A stretch of 42,747 nucleotides of DNA. Origin: an uncultured Prevotellaceae bacterium (GTDB lineage Bacteria > Bacteroidota > Bacteroidia > Bacteroidales > Muribaculaceae). Positions 1-8,325 of this stretch are shown one piece after another. The translations under genes were made by a program, and so were the position numbers. The notes under the pieces are model-generated. The model was not told the origin of the DNA. It saw only the letters and a list, made by a program, of their open reading frames with translations, and made no database searches. Numbering within the stretch: the stretch's first letter is position 1; each line of letters opens with the position of its first letter. The stretch is taken from NCBI GenBank assembly GCA_900317835.1, contig ONIL01000021.1, forward strand, positions 1 through 42,747, given 5' to 3'.

Positions 1-124
1 TATGCTCGTCAAGAAGTATGGTATCGCTGCCAACCGCATCAACGCTGCTGGCCAGGGTATCAGCAACATGTTTGACGAATTGAGCTGGAACCGTGTTTCG
101 ATTTGCGAAATCATCGTGAAGTAA
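1..124 (+). CDS. SusC-like receptor, 3' end (OmpA-like tail only)
   Basis: The left edge cuts this gene. The open frame from base 2 encodes 40 residues before TAA at 122-124. They match the last 40 residues of the complete SusC-OmpA protein at 13995-17825 with only five differences (both contain FDELSWNRVSICEI). This is therefore the end of an OmpA-like peptidoglycan-binding domain. Because SusD follows 54 bases downstream, the cut gene is inferred to be a SusC-type TonB-dependent receptor with the same C-terminal fusion. The barrel itself lies outside the window, so the SusC part is an inference from context. Confidence 0.8.
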   Translation, partial: MLVKKYGIAANRINAAGQGISNMFDELSWNRVSICEIIVK

Positions 125-178
125 TCCCGAGACAATGTGTTAAGAATTATATTCATCATTATTTAAAAAGGATATAAA

Positions 179-1735
179 ATGAAAAAGATATTTAAATATT
201 TGTTCATTGGTATGTTTGGTGTGGCTTGCCTGTCTTCTTGCTCCAACGACCTGCTGGAGACTGAGCCCACCGACTCCATGTCGGGTTCGACCTTCATGAG
301 CGATGCTACTAAGGCCCTCGTGCCCCTGAACGGTATCTACCGCTCTATGTATGATTTTGGTTGGTCGGTAACCGGCAACTATCACCAAGTGTTCGGTATC
401 AGCTCCTATAACCTGATGTCCGAGGTCATGGGTGATGACTTCATCATGGGTAAGGCAGGTAGTGGCTGGTTCTGGTATGATGCCGCCTATGATGTAAAGG
501 ATATGTACGATCGCAGCACTTGGCGTCCTTATGACTTGTGGATGGCTTACTACACTTGGGTAGCTAACGCCAACTACATCATCGCTGGTGAGGAGACCAT
601 GGGCGGTCTGCAGGAAGATGTGGACTATGTTATCGGTCAGGCTTATGCCATCCGTGCTTATGCTTACTTCATGCTGGCTCAGACCTATGCCCGCAACTAC
701 AACTTCCAGAGCGATCCTTGTGTGCCTCTGTATACCGAGCCCACAATGACCACCACAACCGGTCAGCCCCGTGCTAGCGTTAAGGAAGTGTATGATCAGA
801 TTGACAATGACATCAACCATGCACTTGATTTGCTGGCCAATTCGCCCGCTCAGCGTCATCCCAGCCATATCAGCTATGCTGTGGCTCTGGGTCTGAAGGC
901 ACGCATCAGCCTTGTTGAGGAGAAGTGGGACGATGCCTTTAACGCTGCCCAGAAGGCTATCTCAGTCAGTGGCAAGCGCATCTTGCCCGTTTCGCAATTC
1001 ATTGGTTTGAATAGCGTTGACCAGGCTAATGTGATGTGGGGTGCTCAGATCGTTGCTGATCAGTCCACCAAGTACGCATCGTTCTTCTCTCACATGAGTA
1101 CTGACATTTCTTATGGTAAGAATGCTCCCAAGCAGATTTCTACCTGGCTGTACAGCAAGATGAGTCCTACCGACACCCGTCTTGTATGGTGGGATCCCAA
1201 TGATGCTACCTACAGCACTGGTGGCTATATTCAGAGGAAGTTTGACTTCTCGGATCTCCAGACTTGGGCAGGCGACTATGTTTGGATGCGTGTTGAGGAG
1301 ATGTACCTCACCGCTGCCGAGGCAGCTTGTATGAAGGGCGACGAGGCTACTGCCAAGCAGTATCTGATGGCCCTGATGAGCGTGCGTGATCCTAACTATG
1401 ATACCGCTAAGACTGGTACCGCCCTGGGTGCTCTCACTACCGACATCACCAATTCGCTGCGTGAGGAGATTCTGATCCAGCGCCGCATCGAGTTGTGGGG
1501 CGAGGATGGCCGCTTCTACACCGTCCGTCGTCTGAAACAGGGCTTTGTACGCCCCGAAGAGTATGGTTGGCCCGCAGGCCTGCGTTCAACCTTGCACACT
1601 GCTGCTTGGAAGGATCCCGCCAGCTACGTATGGGTAATGACTATTCCTCAGGCCGAGTTTGACGGCAACGTCAACATGGATCCCAATCCTATCCCCGTAG
1701 GAGATCAGAACCCCATTGGTGATTATCCCGAGTAA
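179..1735 (+). CDS. SusD/RagB-family outer-membrane lipoprotein
   Basis: This is a 518-residue SusD-family protein, the surface lipoprotein that caps a SusC channel and helps capture glycans or other nutrients. The N-terminus has a short basic start, a hydrophobic stretch and a lipobox ending in Cys (ACLSSC), then the usual SusD opening LLETEPTDSMS. The middle has the helical TPR-like pattern of the family (AYAIRAYAYFMLAQTYARNY near residue 160), and the C-terminal half contains REEILIQRRIELWGEDGRF, typical of SusD. The gene follows the SusC-like gene closely and precedes a SusE-like lipoprotein gene by 34 bases, so the three should form one operon. The substrate cannot be told from sequence; no glycoside hydrolase lies nearby. 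Confidence 0.93.
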   Translation: MKKIFKYLFIGMFGVACLSSCSNDLLETEPTDSMSGSTFMSDATKALVPLNGIYRSMYDFGWSVTGNYHQVFGISSYNLMSEVMGDDFIMGKAGSGWFWYDAAYDVKDMYDRSTWRPYDLWMAYYTWVANANYIIAGEETMGGLQEDVDYVIGQAYAIRAYAYFMLAQTYARNYNFQSDPCVPLYTEPTMTTTTGQPRASVKEVYDQIDNDINHALDLLANSPAQRHPSHISYAVALGLKARISLVEEKWDDAFNAAQKAISVSGKRILPVSQFIGLNSVDQANVMWGAQIVADQSTKYASFFSHMSTDISYGKNAPKQISTWLYSKMSPTDTRLVWWDPNDATYSTGGYIQRKFDFSDLQTWAGDYVWMRVEEMYLTAAEAACMKGDEATAKQYLMALMSVRDPNYDTAKTGTALGALTTDITNSLREEILIQRRIELWGEDGRFYTVRRLKQGFVRPEEYGWPAGLRSTLHTAAWKDPASYVWVMTIPQAEFDGNVNMDPNPIPVGDQNPIGDYPE

Positions 1736-1769
1736 AGAATGTTTCATCTCATTAAACTAATTGAATATT

Positions 1770-2585
1770 ATGAAATTAGGTAAATATATTTTAGGGTTGG
1801 CAGTTGTTCTGTCCGCTGGTTTGACCAGTTGTGACACTGACAATATTGGTGCCATCTATGAACCTGAGGCAAAGAATATAACGTTCATGCTGCCCGAGAC
1901 GAACAATTTGACCAAGTCGAACAACTATACTGTTCCTGTGACTCTTTCACGTTCGATCATTGGAGATGCCTACACTGCTAATGTGGTTATCAAGGATGCT
2001 TATTGCATTACGGCAAGCGGTGAGAAATTAGATGCTAAAGATAATGTGAAGCTTCAGAACCCGCAGGCAACTTTTGCTGCTGGCGAGAGCTTTGCCACCG
2101 TCAATGTTGAATTTAGCAACATGGGACCGGGTACATCCTATTACTGCACCCTGTCTCTCTCGGATGCCGACTTGCAGACAGCAAGTGAACTTGGCAGCCA
2201 GATTGGTACTACCAATGTGAGCGTAACGTGTGACTTTGACTGGGAGAACATCGGTAACGGCCACTACATCTCGCCTGAATGGTGGGAAGAAGAGTTTGAC
2301 GTGCCCATCGAGCATGCCAAGGGCTCTAACATCTACCGCATGATTGGTCTTTTCCAGGAAGGTTATGACATCGAGTTCACCATCGAAGGTGACAAGGTTT
2401 ATGTTCCCTTGCAGGGTTCATGGGTACACAGCAGCTACGGCGTTGTATCGCTGCAAGGCTGGGCTGGCGAGAATGACTATGCCGGTCCCTATGATGCTGC
2501 TACCAAGACTTGTACGCTTGCCTTGAGGCACACGGTAAGCGCTGGCTCGTTCGGTACCTTTGTGGACTACCTGATTATGCCGTAA
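1770..2585 (+). CDS. SusE-like surface lipoprotein, function unknown
   Basis: A 271-residue predicted lipoprotein. The signal sequence MKLGKYILGLAVVLSAGLTSC has a clear lipobox (LTSC). The start at 1770 (ATG) is preferred over the in-frame TTG at 1761 because the signal peptide begins there. The body looks beta-rich: residues about 30-155 resemble the immunoglobulin-like N-terminal modules of lipoproteins encoded after susD (FMLPETNNLTKSNNYTVPVTL). A second module from about residue 160 (WENIGNGHYISPEWW) has no family I recognise. Its position directly after susD suggests an accessory binding protein of the same receptor complex; that role is inferred. Confidence 0.75.
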   Translation: MKLGKYILGLAVVLSAGLTSCDTDNIGAIYEPEAKNITFMLPETNNLTKSNNYTVPVTLSRSIIGDAYTANVVIKDAYCITASGEKLDAKDNVKLQNPQATFAAGESFATVNVEFSNMGPGTSYYCTLSLSDADLQTASELGSQIGTTNVSVTCDFDWENIGNGHYISPEWWEEEFDVPIEHAKGSNIYRMIGLFQEGYDIEFTIEGDKVYVPLQGSWVHSSYGVVSLQGWAGENDYAGPYDAATKTCTLALRHTVSAGSFGTFVDYLIMP

Positions 2586-2614
2586 TTTCTTTTAAAAGAA
2601 TATCCATCTATTGC

Positions 2615-2650
2615 AAGGGTGGGTGTTCCCGTCGGGGAGCGCCCACCCTT
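2615..2650 (+). terminator. Strong hairpin after the first Sus operon
   Basis: A nearly uninterrupted 16-pair stem (AAGGGTGGG at 2615-2623 pairing with CCCACCCTT at 2642-2650, continued inward with two G-T pairs) closes on a four-base loop at 2631-2634. It sits 30 bases after the lipoprotein stop and before the promoter of the next gene. There is no good T run, so it may act as a terminator or as an RNA 3'-end stabiliser. Confidence 0.65.
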
Positions 2651-2682
2651 CGTCATTCGATTCATATAGCTTGGGAATGGGG

Positions 2683-2713
2683 TTGGCCGATTGGGGAGAA
2701 AAATGTATCTTTG
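2683..2713 (+). promoter_or_regulatory. Promoter of the MscS-type channel gene
   Basis: TTGG (2683-2686), a 19-base spacer and TATCTTTG (2706-2713) match the Bacteroidetes primary-sigma consensus with one change in the -33 box. The -7 box ends 12 bases before the ATG at 2726, so the transcript has almost no leader. This argues strongly against the longer reading frame that opens at 2510. Confidence 0.75.
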
Positions 2714-2725
2714 CCGCCAAAAATA

Positions 2726-5095
2726 ATGACCGACATGAAGAAGATAGTATTGACGCTGCTAGTGCTGGCGACAGCCTTGCAGGTTGGAGCAGTGCTCAAG
2801 GAGAGCACGATGCAGCAGACACTGGGAGTGCTGTGTGAGGAACTGAGTGAGACCCATCAGGAACAGAAGGAACGTGCCAAGCGCTTCGAGCAGCGCAACA
2901 AACAGTTCCAGCGCAGCATCGGACGGGATTTGGAATTGTGCAACAACATCGAACTGATGCTCTATAGCCAGAAGGAGCAGAACATTTTTGACCTGGCATA
3001 CGCTTGTGGTCAGGCCACATCATTGTATAATCGCGTGTCGCGCACTCGTTCGTTCAAGCAGTTCGAGCAGCAGCAGGATGAGCTGATTGCCCAATACGAG
3101 AGCCTGGTGCGCGCCTTGAACAATATCCCCGACTATCAGTTGACTGATAGCAAGACGCGTGTCACGCGCGACAGCTGCATCCGTCTGGCTCAGGTCATAG
3201 AGGATGACATCCGCCATGCCCGCGCGACGATGAAGGAAAATCACGAGAAGCGCCAGTTAGTGACCAACAAGGCCAAGAAACTTAATGACTATGCCCTGGG
3301 CATGTATGAGCGCATCCGCCAGAGCGTCTTCATCAATGGTGGCCAGAACTATTTCAAGGTATTGAACCGATTTAGTTACAACTGGAGGACCACTAAGGAG
3401 GATCTTGCCGAGAAATATACACCTTCACGCAAGACCAAGAGTGAATGGCGCAGCCCGCTCATAGGCTTCCTGTTTATCTTCATGGCAATCTATATCGTTG
3501 GAGCACTGCTGATCAGTTGGCTTATTGTCAAGTTTCTGGTGCCCAAGCGATTTGTGTCCCGTGCTTCTTACAAGAAGTTTCTCGCGAAGCGCTCTTGCAT
3601 CGTCATGTGTATTGCAGCGGCGATATTCGGCATCGTCACGTTTATTATCAGTAATGTCACTGAACGCAACTTCCTGACAATGGCCACGCGGCTCTTGAGC
3701 GAGTATGCATGGCTCATCGCTGTCATCATGCTGTCCATCATCATCCGTCTCAATGGCGCCACGGTCAAGAGTGGCATCAAGCTCTATGTGCCTGTGTTGC
3801 TGGTGGGCTTTGTGGTTTTCTTCTTCCGCATCGTCTTTTTGCCCAGCACCGTGGTCAACCTGGTCTTCCCTGCCCTGCTGTTGGTATTCACGATCTGGCA
3901 GCTGATTGTCAACCGCCGCCACAACTCCGACGTGCCCCGCAGCGATGTTTTCTACTCGTGGATTTCGCTCATCGTCATGGCCGTCTCGTGTGTCATGGCG
4001 TGGATGGGATACACGCTGATGAGCGTGCAGGTACTCATCTGGTGGATCATGCAGTTGACGCTCATCCAGACGATAACCGTCATCTATGACTTGATGCATA
4101 ACTACGAGAACAAGTACATATCCAAGGGTGCCGACGTGCGCCGCACATGGTTCTATGATGCCGTTTACAAGATGGTTATTCCCATTGCGGCGACGCTCAG
4201 TGTGGCCTTGTCGATCTACTGGGCGGCAAGGGTGTTTGACCTCACGCAGTGGTGCGAGCGCATCTTCCGCTACAAGTTTGTGAATATGGAAGGCATCATC
4301 GTGTTGTCGCTCGACAGAATATTGTTCTGTGTCGCTGCGGCATTTGTGTTCCATTACATCATCTACTTGTGCATCGAGGGCTACCAGTTGTGGAGGATGT
4401 ATAAGACCAAGAGCAAGAACAAGGCTGTGTCGCTGTCGATGAACATCATCAAGTACATCGGCTGGGGCATCTACGTTTATATTGTGCTGGTGACGCTGCA
4501 CGTCAACCGCGCGGGCATCACGCTCATCCTCACGGGTCTCTCGACGGGTATTGGTTTCGCCATGAAGGACACCCTCGAGAACTTGTTCTACGGCCTGTCG
4601 CTGATGAACGGTCGTGTCAAGATAGGTGACGTTATCGAGTGTGACGGCGTGCGTGGCAAGGTGAACAACATCAATTACCAGAGCACTCTGGTCGAGACCA
4701 TTGACGGCTCGGTTATCGCATTCCTCAATAGCCAGCTGTTTACCAAGAATTTCAAGAACATGACCCGCAACCACGGCTATGAGATGGCCAAGATTACCGT
4801 CGGTGTAGCCTATGGCAGCAAAATTGACGCCGTGCGCGAGATGATTATCGACCGCATCAGCAAGCTCAACTGCTATGATCCCAAGAAGGGCGTGCAGGTA
4901 CTGTTCCAGAACTTCGGCGAGAGCAGTGTTGACCTGCTGGTCATTGTGTGGGTGCGCGTCAACTCCCAAGTTGCTGATATTGCCCTTGTTAAGGAGAACA
5001 TCTACAGCGTGCTCAATGAGAATGGCATCGAGATTCCCTTCCCGCAGGCCGATGTCCACATCCGCACCGCAGCATCGCTTCCCGGCACCGTATGA
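2726..5095 (+). CDS. Large MscS-family mechanosensitive channel
   Basis: A 789-residue inner-membrane channel of the long MscS/MscK-like type, expected to open under membrane tension and release osmolytes. The N-terminus has a signal peptide (MKKIVLTLLVLATALQVGA), then a charged, probably coiled-coil periplasmic part to about residue 235. About ten hydrophobic segments follow from residue 243. The conserved MscS core is near residues 595-680: ILTGLSTGIGFAMKDTLENL is the pore-lining helix, and GRVKIGDVIECDGVRGKV the beta domain. The C-terminal alpha-beta domain contains VGVAYGSKIDAV. The start is 2726 or ATG 2735; the frame is open back to 2510, but the promoter lies at 2683-2713. It stands alone, bounded by terminator-like hairpins. 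Confidence 0.9.
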   Translation: MTDMKKIVLTLLVLATALQVGAVLKESTMQQTLGVLCEELSETHQEQKERAKRFEQRNKQFQRSIGRDLELCNNIELMLYSQKEQNIFDLAYACGQATSLYNRVSRTRSFKQFEQQQDELIAQYESLVRALNNIPDYQLTDSKTRVTRDSCIRLAQVIEDDIRHARATMKENHEKRQLVTNKAKKLNDYALGMYERIRQSVFINGGQNYFKVLNRFSYNWRTTKEDLAEKYTPSRKTKSEWRSPLIGFLFIFMAIYIVGALLISWLIVKFLVPKRFVSRASYKKFLAKRSCIVMCIAAAIFGIVTFIISNVTERNFLTMATRLLSEYAWLIAVIMLSIIIRLNGATVKSGIKLYVPVLLVGFVVFFFRIVFLPSTVVNLVFPALLLVFTIWQLIVNRRHNSDVPRSDVFYSWISLIVMAVSCVMAWMGYTLMSVQVLIWWIMQLTLIQTITVIYDLMHNYENKYISKGADVRRTWFYDAVYKMVIPIAATLSVALSIYWAARVFDLTQWCERIFRYKFVNMEGIIVLSLDRILFCVAAAFVFHYIIYLCIEGYQLWRMYKTKSKNKAVSLSMNIIKYIGWGIYVYIVLVTLHVNRAGITLILTGLSTGIGFAMKDTLENLFYGLSLMNGRVKIGDVIECDGVRGKVNNINYQSTLVETIDGSVIAFLNSQLFTKNFKNMTRNHGYEMAKITVGVAYGSKIDAVREMIIDRISKLNCYDPKKGVQVLFQNFGESSVDLLVIVWVRVNSQVADIALVKENIYSVLNENGIEIPFPQADVHIRTAASLPGTV

Positions 5096-5165
5096 CGCCT
5101 GGAATAGAAGGTCGGCAGATTAGACGGAGTTTAGGGATTGATTATGAGATCAGACAATTCTATTA

Positions 5166-5192
5166 ATCCGCCGGCTGTTAAATCCGGCGGAT
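5166..5192. terminator. Bidirectional hairpin between convergent genes
   Basis: A perfect 9-pair stem, ATCCGCCGG (5166-5174) with CCGGCGGAT (5184-5192), encloses a 9-base loop. It lies between the stop codons of the channel gene (plus) and the lipoprotein gene (minus), so it probably ends transcription from both sides. Confidence 0.75.
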
Positions 5193-5202
5193 GCTATTCG
5201 TA

Positions 5203-5982
5203 TTATTTGTAGAAGGTAATCCAGTTAGTGCAGTAGCGGGATTTGTCGGCCACGGGATGAATCTCGTGGACGTTGCCGCCAGCGTCGCGCCACCAGGAGT
5301 GGTTCCACCCGGCCCCCATGTCCATATACAGGGCATGACGTGGGGCGAAAGCCTCGAGCAGGGCAACAAACCGCTCATAAGTGACCTCGTCACGGCTGTC
5401 GGCGATGCACAAGCGCCCGTCCTTCTCGCACAGGGCGCGGTACTGGTTGACTCCATCTCGCCACAGGGGGCGGATGCTCTCGCCGTCATGGATGATGATG
5501 GCTTGGCCGAAGCCCATGCCGCCCGTCTGAGCGACGCTGTCGAGCAGTTCACCGTACTCTCCGTTCACAAATTCCCATGTCGAGTCACCAAACCAGGCGA
5601 ATGCGCCACTGTTGTCCTTGCACTTGGCGCCAGCGTAGCGCTTGCCGCCACTGACGTGGTCGCCATCGATGTTGCTGTGGGCAAAATGGTCGAGCAGCTC
5701 GTGGGTGAAGGCCGCCTCGGCACAAAAGATGACACTGCTGTCCTGCTTGGATGGCATCGTGTCGCACACGAGGTCGATGCGGCTGAACTGCGGGTAGTAA
5801 ACAATGAGTCCCTCGACTGTGGTGTCGTCAATCACGACGGGCGAGGAAAGCGTGGTGGTAGTGTCGTTGTCCATTGCTGGTTGTGAGGATTTGCCGGTGC
5901 AGCAGCACAATGACAGCACTGCCAGGGCAATACAGCTCACGCTAAGGCGCGAAGCCGCTAAGTTGTTGTTAAATAGAGTCAT
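5203..5982 (-). CDS. Lipoprotein, possibly phosphodiester-glycosidase-like
   Basis: A 259-residue exported protein. The N-terminal hydrophobic segment ends in a run of cysteines (LAVLSLCCCTGKSS), consistent with a lipobox. The C-terminal half has IADSRDEVTYERFVALLEA then HALYMDMGAGWNHSWWRD and ends YCTNWITFYK. The 'ALYMDMG...' stretch, after a region describing a request or date-like string, recalls the NAGPA/DUF2233 phosphodiester glycosidase fold ('ALNLDGG'), but the match is weak. It follows lgt by 44 bases on the same strand, with no convincing promoter between them, so they are probably co-transcribed. A lipoprotein downstream of the lipoprotein-maturation enzyme is a natural pairing but proves nothing about function. 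Confidence 0.7.
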   Translation of the reverse strand: MTLFNNNLAASRLSVSCIALAVLSLCCCTGKSSQPAMDNDTTTTLSSPVVIDDTTVEGLIVYYPQFSRIDLVCDTMPSKQDSSVIFCAEAAFTHELLDHFAHSNIDGDHVSGGKRYAGAKCKDNSGAFAWFGDSTWEFVNGEYGELLDSVAQTGGMGFGQAIIIHDGESIRPLWRDGVNQYRALCEKDGRLCIADSRDEVTYERFVALLEAFAPRHALYMDMGAGWNHSWWRDAGGNVHEIHPVADKSRYCTNWITFYK

Positions 5983-6026
5983 ATATACTTAAATAAAATT
6001 CTTCTCGGCTTAGCGTGAGGTAATAC

Positions 6027-6905
6027 TTATTTCTTTTTCTCGTCTGCAAAACGGTTAGGGTACTCCAGCGGCACGCGCGGGCGTCGCATCGCCCTGATGA
6101 TGAGCCAAATGCCCAGAATGATAAAGGGGATGCTCAATAACTGGCCCTGGTCCATGCCGATACTGGATCGCATGGCGATTTCCCACGGCTCCTGCACGTT
6201 CTTGATATATTCAATGAAGAAGCGCGGCACGAAGATGCCCAGCATGAATACGCCGAAGATCAATCCCTCGCGCTCCTGTGCGCGCCATCTCCAGTACATC
6301 AGCATGCACACGACAAAAGTCAACAGGTAGAACGCCGCCTCATAGATTTGAGTAGGGTGGCTCGGTGCCGAGAATACGGGTTCAGCACCCTGCATCCACT
6401 GTCCCAGATTCTCCACGAAGCGGAAGCCCCATGGCATCGTTGTCTCGCCGCCATAGATTTCATGGTTCATCAGGTTGCCGATGCGGATGAGCGTGGCGAC
6501 GAACCCCACTGGCACCACCAAGCGGTCAAATGTCCACAGCATGGGTTTGCGGGTCACCCAGCGGCTATATAGCCAGATGGCAATCATGATTCCCAGCGTG
6601 CCGCCATGGCTAGCCAGGCCACCATTCCAGATCTTGGGAATCTCGCTCAGGTGCTGTGAATAATAGGACCAGTCATAGAAAAAGACGTGCCCCAGTCGGG
6701 CCCCCACAATGGTGGCCACGACCACATAGATAAAAAGGCTGCCCACCCAACTCTCGCGGGCTCCCTCGTGACGGAAGATGCGGTAAACGATCTCATAGCC
6801 AACCAGGAAGCCTATGGCAAACATCAGCCCGTACCATCGGACGGTGATTGAACCAAAGGAAAACAGATTGGGACTAGCAGTCCAGGTAATGGAATCGAGT
6901 ATCAT
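6027..6905 (-). CDS. lgt: Prolipoprotein diacylglyceryl transferase
   Basis: Lgt transfers diacylglycerol from phosphatidylglycerol to the lipobox Cys of prolipoproteins, the first step of lipoprotein maturation in the inner membrane. The 292-residue protein has the usual seven or so membrane segments, the family signature around LIRIGNLMNHEIYG (residues about 140-155), the early WYGLMFAIGFLVGY motif and the later HPTQIYEA motif. The length is close to the family norm. The start at 6905 fits a -7 box at 6941-6948. It is divergent from obg and leads a likely two-gene unit with the lipoprotein gene at 5203. Many proteins in this window are predicted clients. Confidence 0.97.
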   Translation of the reverse strand: MILDSITWTASPNLFSFGSITVRWYGLMFAIGFLVGYEIVYRIFRHEGARESWVGSLFIYVVVATIVGARLGHVFFYDWSYYSQHLSEIPKIWNGGLASHGGTLGIMIAIWLYSRWVTRKPMLWTFDRLVVPVGFVATLIRIGNLMNHEIYGGETTMPWGFRFVENLGQWMQGAEPVFSAPSHPTQIYEAAFYLLTFVVCMLMYWRWRAQEREGLIFGVFMLGIFVPRFFIEYIKNVQEPWEIAMRSSIGMDQGQLLSIPFIILGIWLIIRAMRRPRVPLEYPNRFADEKKK

Positions 6906-6940
6906 ATTGTTCTAGATGTTATCAGTAGTTATTGTCGTGG

Positions 6941-6948
6941 CAAAGGTA
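6941..6948 (-). promoter_or_regulatory. -7 box of lgt
   Basis: On the minus strand this reads TACCTTTG, a full match to TAnnTTTG, 35 bases before the lgt ATG. No good -33 box stands at the normal spacing. Confidence 0.6.
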
Positions 6949-7016
6949 CGAATAAGTTTCGGTTTTAGGTTGCAAACTATTAACTATTCTCGATATTACT
7001 ATTCTCTAAAAAATAC

Positions 7017-7024
7017 TATCTTTG
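7017..7024 (+). promoter_or_regulatory. -7 box of obg
   Basis: TATCTTTG matches the Bacteroidetes -7 consensus and ends 20 bases before the obg ATG at 7045. The -33 region is poor. It supports the 7045 start over the longer frame that opens at 6916. Confidence 0.65.
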
Positions 7025-7044
7025 TAGCCAAAATACAGACAGTT

Positions 7045-8268
7045 ATGGCAGAGAGTAATTTTATCGACTATGTGAAGATTTTGTGCCGCAGTGGCAAGGG
7101 TGGTGCGGGTTCGGCCCACTTGCACCGCGCCAAGTATGTCCCCAAGGGAGGACCTGACGGTGGTGACGGCGGCCGTGGTGGACACATCTTCCTGAAGGGT
7201 AACCGCAACCTGTGGACGCTGATCCACTTGAAGTATCAACGCCATGTGTTCGCTACCGACGGCCAGTCGGGAGGCGAGAACCAGATGACTGGCAAGGATG
7301 GTGAGGACCGCACAATCGAGGTGCCCTGTGGAACGGCAGTGTATGATGCCGAGACGGGGCAGTTCCTGTGTGACGTGACCGAGGATGGCCAGATAGTCCG
7401 CCTGCTGCGTGGCGGTCGCGGCGGTTTGGGTAACCAGCACTTCAAGACGGCAACGCGCCAGACACCGCGCTTTGCACAGCCTGGTGAGCAGGGCGTCGAG
7501 AAAGCCGTCATCCTGGAACTCAAGTTGCTGGCCGACGTGGGCCTCGTGGGTTTCCCCAATGCCGGAAAATCCACCCTGTTGAGCGTCATCAGTGCCGCTA
7601 AACCCAAAATTGCCAACTACCCCTTCACAACGCTCGAGCCCAACTTGGGCATTGTGTCCTATCGTGGCAATCAGTCGTTTGTCATGGCCGACATCCCTGG
7701 CATTATAGAGGGTGCCAGCGAGGGGCGTGGCCTTGGGTTGCGTTTCCTGCGCCACATCGAGCGCAATGCCGTGCTGTTGTTCATGGTTCCTGCCGACAGC
7801 GACGACATCCGCAAGGAATACGGCATCCTGTGTCGTGAATTGGAGACATTTAACCCCGACCTGGTCGAGAAACCCCGTGTGCTGGCCATCACCAAGTGCG
7901 ACATGCTGGACGAGGAACTCATTGAGCAGATGCGTCCCGAGATTCCCGAGGACGTTCCCAGCGTGTTCATCTCGAGCGTGGCTCAGATGGGCTTGACCGA
8001 ACTCAAGGACCTGCTGTGGCGAACCATCAACGACGAGCGCAACCGCATCCCCGAATCATTGACGCACCACGACCTGGACGAGCGTCACCGCGAACAGGCC
8101 GAGGATGACTTCATCTTCGGCGCCGAGGACCTTGAGGATGAGGCACCCAATGCCGGCGGCAAGATGGTGGACTCGGGCGGCAAGCAGTGGAGCGAGGAGT
8201 ACTGGGAAAGCGACTACGAGGACGAGAACAAGGACTTCCAGGTCGTCAGCGACCCGGACGAGGACTAA
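7045..8268 (+). CDS. obg: Obg-family GTPase
   Basis: A 407-residue GTPase of the Obg/CgtA family, which acts in large-subunit ribosome assembly and stress control. Residues 1-160 form the glycine-rich Obg fold ([20 protein letters not shown]). The GTPase domain has the P loop GFPNAGKST (about 169), switch [22 protein letters not shown] (about 215) and TKCD (about 282). In place of the C-terminal OCT domain of Gram-positive Obg there is an acidic tail of about 50 residues ending DPDED. The start at 7045 is set by the promoter and by the normal N-terminus ([12 protein letters not shown]). It is a single-gene unit facing a convergent kinase gene. Confidence 0.97.
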   Translation: MAESNFIDYVKILCRSGKGGAGSAHLHRAKYVPKGGPDGGDGGRGGHIFLKGNRNLWTLIHLKYQRHVFATDGQSGGENQMTGKDGEDRTIEVPCGTAVYDAETGQFLCDVTEDGQIVRLLRGGRGGLGNQHFKTATRQTPRFAQPGEQGVEKAVILELKLLADVGLVGFPNAGKSTLLSVISAAKPKIANYPFTTLEPNLGIVSYRGNQSFVMADIPGIIEGASEGRGLGLRFLRHIERNAVLLFMVPADSDDIRKEYGILCRELETFNPDLVEKPRVLAITKCDMLDEELIEQMRPEIPEDVPSVFISSVAQMGLTELKDLLWRTINDERNRIPESLTHHDLDERHREQAEDDFIFGAEDLEDEAPNAGGKMVDSGGKQWSEEYWESDYEDENKDFQVVSDPDED

Positions 8269-8277
8269 CTCCTCGTC
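8257..8277. terminator. Hairpin across the obg stop codon
   Basis: GACGAGGA (8257-8264) pairs perfectly with TCCTCGTC (8270-8277) around a 5-base loop that contains part of the TAA stop. It lies between convergent genes and may help end transcription, though the nearest T run is about 16 bases further on. Confidence 0.4.
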
Positions 8278-8325
8278 AGTACTTAGCCTGAATGTTTTTA
8301 GAGTGAACTAGCGAATCGGCAATTT

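Noticed and set aside
2510-2725. N-terminal extension of the MscS-type gene
   Set aside because: It overlaps the upstream lipoprotein gene, the terminator hairpin and the promoter; the signal peptide begins only at 2726/2735.
3425-5059. Long open frame (544 codons) opposite the MscS-type gene
   Set aside because: It is a shadow: the plus-strand protein has clear channel motifs, while the minus-strand translation is His/Asp/Arg-rich with no domain, as expected from codon bias.
6916-7044. N-terminal extension of obg
   Set aside because: It contains the lgt and obg promoters; the normal Obg N-terminus starts at 7045.
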